Shown: piece after piece, positions 1 through 7,236 of the stretch
Numbering within the stretch: the first letter of the stretch is position 1
Layout: the number at the start of each line of letters is the position of its first letter
Assembly (NCBI GenBank): GCA_023422115.1
Contig: JAEZSA010000175.1
Span: forward strand, 1-13,328
Direction of reading: 5' to 3'
DNA from: Bacillota bacterium
Lineage (GTDB): Bacteria; Bacillota_I; Bacilli_A; ML615J-28; CAG-698
DNA length: 13,328 nt
Made by a program: the position numbers and the translations under genes
Notes under the pieces: generated by a model
Told to the model about the DNA's origin: nothing
Seen by the model: only the letters and a program-made list of their open reading frames with translations
Database searches by the model: none

Positions 1-1
1 G

Positions 2-9
2 CACCTCCT
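2..9 (-). promoter_or_regulatory. Ribosome binding site of an off-window downstream gene
   Basis: Read on the minus strand, the last ten bases are TAGGAGGTGC. The TAG is the stop of the MalG-type permease, and AGGAGGTG is a near-perfect Shine-Dalgarno sequence. Its start codon would fall a few bases beyond the window edge, so the transporter operon continues with at least one more tightly packed gene. Confidence 0.8.
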
Positions 10-1003
10 ACTTCATACCTGACTGAGCCATGGTATCCATTACGTTGCTTTGTGAGAAAATAAAGACAGCAATCGGAACAGTAATCATAATTAAGGCTAC
101 TGCATTTAAAGTACCAGTACGAGCCACACCTGCCGTGGCAATCTGATTAATTGCATAACTCAACATTTTATAGTCTTCACGATAAATCGTTGTTGAACCA
201 TAGGTGCTCCACAAACTTTGGAAGTCTAAAATAATTAATGTAACCCATGCTGGTTTTACAATTGGCATAACAATTGACCAATAAATCTTTAAATCTCCAG
301 CTCCATCTAACTTTGCTGATTCGATATATTCCATTGGTACACCTACCATGAATTGTCGCATCAAATAAAGTCCTAATGAACCAGCCATTACTGGTAAGAC
401 AATTGACCAATAAGTATCGATTAATCCTAAACTATTTAAGATAATATAATGTGGGGTTGCTGTTACACTACCAGGGAACATTAATGAATAAACGATTAAT
501 CCATTGATAAATAATGATCCTGGAACACGATATTTTGCTAGAACATAAGCACACATCGAAGCAACGAACACGTGACCAAAAGTACCTAAGACAGTAACTA
601 AAATAGTATTAAACAAATATCTTGAGAATGGTACCAATGATGTTCCCAGTACTACACCTAAATCAGCAAAATTGCTTAAGGTTGGGTTTCTAACGAAAAT
701 AGTTGGTGGGAATCTAAAAATTTCATCAAGAGGTTTAAAGGCGTTGTTGATAATTAGAATTAATGGTAAGATACTTAAAATACCACAAATTGCTAAGAAT
801 ATGAATAAGGCAATATCACCGCCTTTTGATCGATTGACACGTTTTTTTATTTTTGATCTGTTTCTTATTTTTAATGAGGATATTTCTGCGAAAGGTCGAG
901 AATCAATATGACGTGCCTTTTTAGCGTTTAACTTTTCACGTACTTCTTCTAAATTCTTTTGCGAAGTTTCTTCATTTAAAAGTTCTGCTTTCGTTTTCGC
1001 CAT
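8..1003 (-). CDS. ABC sugar transporter permease, MalG/CUT1 type
   Basis: Inner-membrane permease of a carbohydrate ABC importer, 331 aa. Six hydrophobic segments are visible at about residues 63-88, 129-155, 163-180, 197-217, 251-266 and 298-317. The EAA loop that docks the ATPase lies at about 225-250, with the core EYIESAKLDGAG and a following MPIVKP, as in MalG-family proteins. A strongly basic, lysine/arginine-rich N-terminal extension of about 62 residues precedes the first membrane segment; MalG proteins usually have a shorter one. The start ATG is one base after the TAA of the MalF-type permease, with AGGTAGG upstream inside that gene. It pairs with the upstream permease to form the channel. 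The sugar family is sure from the fold; the exact substrate is inferred from neighbouring GH20 and binding-protein genes. Confidence 0.95.
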   Translation of the reverse strand: MAKTKAELLNEETSQKNLEEVREKLNAKKARHIDSRPFAEISSLKIRNRSKIKKRVNRSKGGDIALFIFLAICGILSILPLILIINNAFKPLDEIFRFPPTIFVRNPTLSNFADLGVVLGTSLVPFSRYLFNTILVTVLGTFGHVFVASMCAYVLAKYRVPGSLFINGLIVYSLMFPGSVTATPHYIILNSLGLIDTYWSIVLPVMAGSLGLYLMRQFMVGVPMEYIESAKLDGAGDLKIYWSIVMPIVKPAWVTLIILDFQSLWSTYGSTTIYREDYKMLSYAINQIATAGVARTGTLNAVALIMITVPIAVFIFSQSNVMDTMAQSGMK

Positions 1004-1004
1004 A

Positions 1005-1997
1005 TTATGAACCTACCTTTCTAATCATCTTTCTAATCAAACTATTTAAACCAATTGAAGCTAGGAACAAGAGCGTTGCAATCGCGGAAGCGTATCCCAA
1101 CTCAAATCGCGTACTCGTATAGTCAGATAGATGATTTACTATTGTATGTCCTGCATATTGTACCGAAGGGAATCCACACAAAGCCGTTGTTACAGCACCA
1201 ACACCTAACGTATTGGCAATCTGAATAACAGCACTAAACAATAATTGATCTTTAATAGAAGGTAGTGTGATAAACCATAACTCTTGCCATCTATTTCTAA
1301 CACCATCAATTGCTCCTGCTTCATATAATTCTCTATTTACTGTTTTCAAACCACCGATGATAGCTAAGAAGTTAACCCCTAGACTCATCCATAGTTGTAC
1401 AAGAATAACAATTGGTAAAATATATTGAGGATCTTTTAACCATGTGATTGGTTCACGAATAATTTGTAATTTCATTAATAATGAGTTTGCCCATCCGTAA
1501 TAATCACTAAAGAATATTAAACGCCAAATTGAAATTGCACCTGTCAACGCAGGAGCATAGAACACAAAGGTTACAACTGCTCTTAAGTATCGAGGAAGTT
1601 CGTTGATTAACCACGCGAATACAAATGACAATAAATATCCACCTGGTCCTACGATAACTGCAATAATCAGTGTGTTTTTTAAGGCGGTTACAAAAATTGG
1701 ATCTTCAAGGAAAAGATTAAGATAATTTTCCCATCCTACCCATCCTGGTGGCCACTCCAATAGGTTAAAATCTGTAAAGCTTAACCCCAAACTCATAACT
1801 ACAGGAATTACTGTAAATGTTGCGAATAGAAGAAGATAAGGAAACATCATCACATAAAGTTCCCTATTTAGATACATCTTCCTTCTAAACGGTTTCTTTC
1901 TACTCCAAAGATCCATTTTCAATCTTCGGCTTTCTCGCCATGCTGAGAAACGTTTTGAAAAACTTAGTTTGTTTTCTTGTTTTATATTTTTTTCCAT
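1005..1997 (-). CDS. ABC sugar transporter permease, MalF/CUT1 type
   Basis: Partner permease of the carbohydrate ABC importer, 330 aa. A basic cytoplasmic N-terminus of about 45 residues is followed by hydrophobic segments near 47-75, 105-130, 138-162, 192-215, 250-270 and 303-320. The EAA loop lies at about 222-247, with the core ELYEAGAIDG and a following TLPSIKD, as in the MalF/UgpA/LacF group. A large periplasmic MalF-style P2 loop is absent, as is normal in Gram-positive CUT1 permeases. The ATG is preceded by TTGGAG with a 7-base gap, just past the TAG stop of the solute-binding protein. The three transporter genes are therefore one transcription unit. No ATPase is encoded in the window; a shared MsmX-type ATPase elsewhere is the usual arrangement for this class. 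Confidence 0.95.
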   Translation of the reverse strand: MEKNIKQENKLSFSKRFSAWRESRRLKMDLWSRKKPFRRKMYLNRELYVMMFPYLLLFATFTVIPVVMSLGLSFTDFNLLEWPPGWVGWENYLNLFLEDPIFVTALKNTLIIAVIVGPGGYLLSFVFAWLINELPRYLRAVVTFVFYAPALTGAISIWRLIFFSDYYGWANSLLMKLQIIREPITWLKDPQYILPIVILVQLWMSLGVNFLAIIGGLKTVNRELYEAGAIDGVRNRWQELWFITLPSIKDQLLFSAVIQIANTLGVGAVTTALCGFPSVQYAGHTIVNHLSDYTSTRFELGYASAIATLLFLASIGLNSLIRKMIRKVGS

Positions 1998-2012
1998 AAC
2001 AATGCTCCAATC

Positions 2013-5000
2013 CTAATCTACTGGTAATCCAAATTCTTTACGTTTTCTGGTAATTTCACTATTGATTAAAACGATATAATCACTAAATGTTTCTCGTGGA
2101 TTGGTATCATTGTTGATAACAGCACGAATTGCATTTTCTAGATTTCGTCCTACATAGTAACCACCAGCAATTTCTGGAACACCCACTGTGATTTCCCATT
2201 GCGATAATAATATTTCTCTTTCTGTCTTTGACCAAGGTAGTAACTTAAATGCCTCGATATTAGCAGTATTATGACGAGCTGCAGCGCCTAAAATTGATTC
2301 TAGTTCACGTGCATAATTGTATTGTGTTTCAGTAGAAGTCCACCATTTTAAGAATTCCCATGAAGAATCTTTATCATCTGATTGTTCCATTACAACGACT
2401 GCTGTACCACTTGTAACACCACTATTATTAAATGTTCCATCTGTACGATATGTTCCAGGAAGTGGAGCAAATGTCCATTTACCCATAATATCAGGAGCAA
2501 ATACTGTTAATGTGTTGAATAATTCATAAGAAGCAATACCAATTGGCATTTCACCTGTTCTAAAACGATTGGTAAAGTTAGCTGCTAATAAGAAACTATA
2601 ATCTGTAAAATAACTACACCAGTTTTCAAAAGCAATCATACCCACTTCTGAATCAAAATCAGATTCTCTATCATCGTTACGATAGAATTGTCCTCCCATT
2701 TGATATAACAAAGTTGCATAGATAATAGAACCTGCATCTTCAAATGGTAAATAGAAATCTAGATTTGATACTTGTAATTCTGTTACTAATAATTTTACAT
2801 CTTCCCATGTTTTTGGTACTGACCATCCATTTTCTTCGAAAATATCAGTTCGGTAGAACATTACTAAGAATGATGATGTGTTAGGTAAAGCATAATATCC
2901 ACCCTCTAGTTCATATGGAATCATAGAACTATATTGGAACCTTGCATATTCTGGATAATCGTATTTTACATAGTCATCTTTTGTATAATTTCCATTATTT
3001 TGAGTACAGTTTCCTTTTGCTGCATTTTCTGCTGTACAAATTCCTGTTACTTCATGGAAATCTTCTTGTTGGCTGATATCATAAATTGCACCACGTAGTG
3101 CATAGTTAACTGGTAATCCACCACCAACATTAATAGCAACATCAGGTCCTGTTCCAGCTAATGTAGCTGGTAATAGTACCCCTGGTGCTAAAATCTTTAA
3201 TACGATATTAATTCCTGTATCAGGAATAAATGTTGTATCGATTAAATTCTTTACTGCATTTACTTGTTCACGTCCTGTTGATTCACTTGTTAAATACCAA
3301 ACTTCTATTTCTTTCTCAAATCCTTCTGTGCTTGTAACACCGATTGATTCATAATCGAAGAAGAAAGATAAGAAGAAGGCTTTAATTTGGAACCATGTTT
3401 GAGTGAAGAAGTTCGCATTGGCGTTTGGTAACTCTTCATCTTGTGAATGAACCCATAAAGATTCTATCATCAATGATTGCTCTTTGATGTCTAAGATCCA
3501 AGTTCCTAAAGCAGATAGGTTACTCTTAAACTCTGTTAAGTCTTTTGTAACATTCCATGGTTTAGTAGCAAAGCCGCCCAAATCAGAAGTTTTACCATTT
3601 CTTGTTACTTCACCACCGATTTGTAATACTGTTTTATCTAGCGTGTTATTTAAACTACTCTTTTCACCCGTTAAACTTGTAATGTATTCAGAAACCTCAT
3701 TTAGGATTACAGCACTATCAGAGAATATTTTCTCCATTGTGCGACCTTTTTTATCTGTAGAAATACGAGCGTTATCACCATATAAGTTGTATTCCTGATA
3801 TTCATCAGGATTTGCTGTTGTTATTGAAATAATCTTTAAGTAAAGTTCACTTAAATCATCAATTACTTGTTGTACTTTACTGATTGGATCTCCATAATCT
3901 CCTAAAGTAGCTTCCAATGTAATCGTGTTTTCTCCCTCATCAAGGTAGAACAAATATTTTTCCTCTTCGCTACCAATAGTAATAATTTCCCAATCACTAC
4001 TATAATAAAAACGAGCATTGTTTGCTTCTCTAAAAGGAACTTCACCATTGATATAAATTCTTCTTGTTGAGAATAAACCACGTGATAAATTTTGTTTTGC
4101 TCTAAAAGATATATGATAGAATCCAGCTTCTGGAGCAGTTACTTTCCAAGAAATCCAATCTCCTGGAGTCGACCATTTCGATCCACCAATAGAGTTATAT
4201 TTTGTTTTAACTGGATCAGCTGGAGTATTCAATGGACTTGTTCTGTCACTTGTTGCATATAATGTTGGTGAAGATCTTTCGAAAGCCGTTTCAGCTTCAA
4301 TCTTCTCTATATGACCATTCACAATGGCAACATCATTATTAGCTTCTAAATATTCTGCATAAGATAGTTTTTCTTTAACTGAAACTATTTCAAAGCTAAA
4401 GATAACTAGATTCTCTCTTAGTGATGTGAAAGAAATTGTGTTGTCTCCCGCATTAAAATAAAACATAAATGGTTCTGACACATATCCTGTTTCATCACGC
4501 AAATAAGTTGTTCTTTCTGAGAATATTTCTATTTGCGTTGGTTTTAAATCATTTCCTGTAATATCTTGAGCAATTGGTTCTTTATCTGCCCAAACACGAT
4601 AGAATGTGACGTTATTTAAATCGTTAAACAATACTTCATCGTTTATTTTAATCAAACGTTCAGCATTGCTACCACCACCTTGTGGCATATAATAATTAAC
4701 AATTACGTTGTACAATCCTGCTTCAGGAATAGCTTTTACATCCCAAGTAGCTGTTCCATTTTCACTCGTGTAATAACCTTTTTTTCCATCCACTAAATAG
4801 TTAGCAGCAAAATCTGTTGCTTCTTCACTCGCTTTTGCAGTGTTACCATCTACATAAACGCTTTTATTTTCAGGAAAGTCTAAATATTGCCAATAATCTG
4901 CTAAATCAAATTCATCTAAACGATTAGGATTAATTCCTGCTTTTATCTTTAGATAATCTTCATAACTTCCAGATGGTATTTCTACATCCAGTAATTTTGA

Positions 5001-5132
5001 ATAAGATGATTTATGATTAGTTTCATAACTTTTTACTATTGAACCGCCTAATAGTCCTATAATAGCTAATAATATTAACCAAATAACTACTTTTTTAGTA
5101 ACTTCGGGGTTGTATTTAATCTTAGATTTCAT
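2013..5132 (-). CDS. Membrane-anchored sugar-binding protein with two carbohydrate-binding-like modules
   Basis: Extracellular solute-binding component of the ABC importer, about 1039 aa against 400-450 for a usual family 1 binding protein. After a short basic N-terminus a hydrophobic segment (about residues 14-33) serves as uncleaved anchor or signal; no lipobox cysteine follows it. Two related beta-sandwich-like modules follow at about 105-253 and 280-438. Both carry WxVxAxPEAGxY-like, INxEVxF and FYxxGxNTI elements, resembling CBM6/35-type domains. A probably helical linker (about 460-600) leads to the binding-protein domain (about 605-1039), which contains LAGTGPDVAI, typical of the SBP_bac_1 fold. 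The layout resembles long binding proteins I recall from Paenibacillus. The chosen start is the ATG at 5132, because GAGGTG at 5139-5144 sits six bases upstream; it overlaps the GH20 gene by 11 bases. The ligand is unknown; an amino-sugar glycan is inferred from context. Confidence 0.9.
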   Translation of the reverse strand: MKSKIKYNPEVTKKVVIWLILLAIIGLLGGSIVKSYETNHKSSYSKLLDVEIPSGSYEDYLKIKAGINPNRLDEFDLADYWQYLDFPENKSVYVDGNTAKASEEATDFAANYLVDGKKGYYTSENGTATWDVKAIPEAGLYNVIVNYYMPQGGGSNAERLIKINDEVLFNDLNNVTFYRVWADKEPIAQDITGNDLKPTQIEIFSERTTYLRDETGYVSEPFMFYFNAGDNTISFTSLRENLVIFSFEIVSVKEKLSYAEYLEANNDVAIVNGHIEKIEAETAFERSSPTLYATSDRTSPLNTPADPVKTKYNSIGGSKWSTPGDWISWKVTAPEAGFYHISFRAKQNLSRGLFSTRRIYINGEVPFREANNARFYYSSDWEIITIGSEEEKYLFYLDEGENTITLEATLGDYGDPISKVQQVIDDLSELYLKIISITTANPDEYQEYNLYGDNARISTDKKGRTMEKIFSDSAVILNEVSEYITSLTGEKSSLNNTLDKTVLQIGGEVTRNGKTSDLGGFATKPWNVTKDLTEFKSNLSALGTWILDIKEQSLMIESLWVHSQDEELPNANANFFTQTWFQIKAFFLSFFFDYESIGVTSTEGFEKEIEVWYLTSESTGREQVNAVKNLIDTTFIPDTGINIVLKILAPGVLLPATLAGTGPDVAINVGGGLPVNYALRGAIYDISQQEDFHEVTGICTAENAAKGNCTQNNGNYTKDDYVKYDYPEYARFQYSSMIPYELEGGYYALPNTSSFLVMFYRTDIFEENGWSVPKTWEDVKLLVTELQVSNLDFYLPFEDAGSIIYATLLYQMGGQFYRNDDRESDFDSEVGMIAFENWCSYFTDYSFLLAANFTNRFRTGEMPIGIASYELFNTLTVFAPDIMGKWTFAPLPGTYRTDGTFNNSGVTSGTAVVVMEQSDDKDSSWEFLKWWTSTETQYNYARELESILGAAARHNTANIEAFKLLPWSKTEREILLSQWEITVGVPEIAGGYYVGRNLENAIRAVINNDTNPRETFSDYIVLINSEITRKRKEFGLPVD

Positions 5133-6999
5133 AATCTTCACCTCTTTTATTTAAAAATTCTAACATGCTTTCAGCAAAGTCGATAAACTCTGTTACAAGG
5201 AATATACTATCCTTGAATCCCCCCGATTTATTTCTAGTATGCCAAAGTCTTTTTTGTTCACTTATAAAATTATTCTTTTCAGATACTATTTCTTCCAAGT
5301 ATTTTTTTCGAAGATTCATATCAATTTGTTTATTTAAACCGATGTTAACTTTCTGTGCCATACGAATAAAACGAATCGCTTGCTTCATTTCTGCTTTAAT
5401 TAAATCAGCATCACTACATTTCATTTCGGTTAATCCAAGTTCAAATTCCTTGAAATCCAAAAATCTTTGCATCAAAGCAAACTTCTTTTCACTTAAGAAA
5501 GTTGATTTTACGCGATTGACATAATAATTGATCTTATCTTCTTCTCTATTAGCGAGACTTGCCCACATAAAATTATAAAACGTAGGTACACCATTCCCGC
5601 GATAATCATTTTCAAAGCGATAATAATTACCAAAATCTAATAAGTATTCCCCCATAATTTCTGCTTTATCTGCAAAGATATAGGTATTAAGATAATCTTT
5701 TAAACTTAAGTAGGTGCCTTCTTTCATTCTCCATGAATAAAGCCCCATAAAAACTAGGCCTGAATAAGAGATTGGCAAAAACTGTAAATGTCCGAAATCT
5801 CCCCAATCAGTTAAAAGTACTCCTTCACCATCATGCTTTTTAACTGCCAGACAGGCATTGGTAATATTCTCTGACCAGTCGCGATTACGAGAAGAAAAAC
5901 TCGACCAACTGGTAGTGCCTGGAGCAGCCATAAATGGGATTCCCATTTCTTTTAAAAGTTTTAAATTTCGATCGAATGGATGGGTTGCATCATACCCCCA
6001 ATCGACGAAAATCATATCTTTTGGTAAACGATGAAGCAAATCAGGATGTTTAATTAAAACATCGCCCCAAATTAATGGTGTCTTTTGGTATTTTTTTATT
6101 ATTTCATATGCTTTCAGCACATAATCAATATAAACATTTCCAATTCCTTGTTTCTCACATTCCTCTTTAGTTTTTCCTTTTCCTAATTCAAAAGGTTCAT
6201 CAAAGTTCATGTTAAAATAAGAAGATTTAGCATAGGGTAACATATCTGAATACATTTTTGTAATCAGTTCAAGGGACCTTGGATCCAGTGGATTTAATGT
6301 GCTTGGTTCTCGATTTCTTCCCCACAAGAAAATTCCTTCTGGGCATTCAGCCAAATCCTTATATTCCTCTGTTGCTAGCCATTTTGCCATATGACCAAAT
6401 CCATTTTGATTCGGTACCATATCAATTCCTAAAGCATTGGCATAATCTTCAAGATCTTGATATTCATTGACACTTATGTATCCATCTTCTTCTAAAAATT
6501 GGCGGAAACTCTGATATCCAAAAGAAAATCCTTCGACATACAATTCAAAGTGGTTCATCTTCAATTCTGCCATTCTGAAAATAATTGTTTTTATTGTTTC
6601 TATTTTAGGGACTTTATCACGACTGATATCTAGCATATATCCACGAATTTTTATATCTGGTTCATCGTAGATTTGCAAGTAATCAATTCTTGTTTTTCCC
6701 TGAGCAATTATTTGTTTTAATGTTTGGAGAGCAAAAAGTGCCCCTCTTCTTGTGTGATAATAAATATAAATCTTTTCTTTGACTTCTAGTTTGTACGCTT
6801 CTTCACCTAGACTATCATCTTTTATAAAAATGATATTCGCTTCTACTTCAGAAACCTTCCTTTTTTCATCAATAAAATCTTCGGTTATTGTAAAAACGCT
6901 TTCTTTTTCATCAAGAAAAAAAACAGTCAATTTTTCTTTTACAAGAAACTCTCCTTTTTCAAAAGAAATTTTCTTGACGTTAGGGTATATCTTATACAT
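5122..6999 (-). CDS. GH20 beta-N-acetylhexosaminidase, cytoplasmic
   Basis: Retaining exo-glycosidase that removes terminal N-acetylglucosamine or N-acetylgalactosamine by substrate-assisted catalysis, 625 aa. The N-terminal alpha/beta domain typical of GH20 (about 1-112) ends in RRGALFALQTLKQI. The barrel begins with RGYMLDISRDKVP (about 119-131). The catalytic pair is Asp267-Glu268 in NFDEPFELG, the position of the usual GxDE motif. Pocket-like elements NQNGFGHM (about 198-204) and WGD (311-313) are present. The C-terminal 190 residues look mainly helical. There is no signal peptide, so it should act on imported sugars inside the cell. The start ATG has AGGAG six bases upstream and is the first gene after the promoter at 7068-7096. 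It could serve the role that NagZ plays in muropeptide recycling, or act on chitin or host-glycan oligosaccharides; the family is sure, the substrate is not. Confidence 0.93.
   Translation of the reverse strand: MYKIYPNVKKISFEKGEFLVKEKLTVFFLDEKESVFTITEDFIDEKRKVSEVEANIIFIKDDSLGEEAYKLEVKEKIYIYYHTRRGALFALQTLKQIIAQGKTRIDYLQIYDEPDIKIRGYMLDISRDKVPKIETIKTIIFRMAELKMNHFELYVEGFSFGYQSFRQFLEEDGYISVNEYQDLEDYANALGIDMVPNQNGFGHMAKWLATEEYKDLAECPEGIFLWGRNREPSTLNPLDPRSLELITKMYSDMLPYAKSSYFNMNFDEPFELGKGKTKEECEKQGIGNVYIDYVLKAYEIIKKYQKTPLIWGDVLIKHPDLLHRLPKDMIFVDWGYDATHPFDRNLKLLKEMGIPFMAAPGTTSWSSFSSRNRDWSENITNACLAVKKHDGEGVLLTDWGDFGHLQFLPISYSGLVFMGLYSWRMKEGTYLSLKDYLNTYIFADKAEIMGEYLLDFGNYYRFENDYRGNGVPTFYNFMWASLANREEDKINYYVNRVKSTFLSEKKFALMQRFLDFKEFELGLTEMKCSDADLIKAEMKQAIRFIRMAQKVNIGLNKQIDMNLRKKYLEEIVSEKNNFISEQKRLWHTRNKSGGFKDSIFLVTEFIDFAESMLEFLNKRGEDYEI
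5139..5144 (-). promoter_or_regulatory. Ribosome binding site deciding the binding-protein start
   Basis: GAGGTG on the minus strand lies six bases before the ATG at 5132. The in-frame GTG at 5141 is part of this motif, so it cannot be the start codon. The site is inside the last codons of the GH20 gene, which suggests translational coupling of enzyme and transporter. Confidence 0.75.
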
Positions 7000-7067
7000 A
7001 GCTTTCTCCTAATTGTATTTTTTTAAATCAAATAACAGAAAAAATTAACCATATAATAGTTTCTACA

Positions 7068-7096
7068 ATTATACTATAAAAACGCGTTTTTTTCAA
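7068..7096 (-). promoter_or_regulatory. Sigma-A promoter of the GH20-transporter operon
   Basis: On the minus strand TTGAAA (7096-7091) and TATAAT (7073-7068) are separated by exactly 17 bases, a near-consensus housekeeping promoter. Transcription should begin near 7061, giving a leader of about 60 bases before the GH20 ATG. It lies between the terminator of the upstream operon and the GH20 gene, as expected. Confidence 0.8.
7078..7091. promoter_or_regulatory. Candidate operator: 14-bp palindrome in the promoter spacer
   Basis: AAAAACGCGTTTTT is a perfect 14-bp inverted repeat that fills most of the region between the -35 and -10 boxes. A dimeric repressor bound here would block RNA polymerase. 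The ACGCGT core stands out in an otherwise very AT-rich spacer. It does not match the CcpA cre consensus. No regulator gene is in the window, so the protein is unknown. Confidence 0.45.
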
Positions 7097-7204
7097 GGTC
7101 AAATTTCAAATTATTTCAGGTTTTTCTTTTTCACGGCTGTTTTTTAATTTTAGTCATGAGAAAAAACAATAAAATCGTTGTTTTGCTAATCGATTTTTTC
7201 CTAT

Positions 7205-7234
7205 ACAAAAAAGTAGCACAATAAAGTGCTACTT
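7205..7234 (-). terminator. Intrinsic terminator of the lysA-to-GHL10 operon
   Basis: A perfect 9-bp stem, AAGTAGCAC pairing with GTGCTACTT, encloses a 6-base loop. On the minus strand it is followed by a run of six T (7212-7207). It starts two bases after the stop codon of the GHL10 gene. It separates the enzyme operon from the GH20-transporter operon. Confidence 0.9.
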
Positions 7235-7236
7235 CA

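Noticed and set aside
5139..5141. GTG as start of the solute-binding protein
   Set aside because: The GTG is itself part of the Shine-Dalgarno motif GAGGTG; the ATG at 5132 is correctly spaced from it.
7078..7091. CcpA cre site in the GH20 promoter
   Set aside because: The palindrome lacks the flanking TG and CA of the cre consensus at the right positions.
7171..7197. Inverted repeat AAAATCG/CGATTTT as a second terminator or riboswitch stem
   Set aside because: Only seven mostly AT pairs with a 13-base loop, expected by chance in such AT-rich DNA, and it lies after the real terminator and before the promoter.
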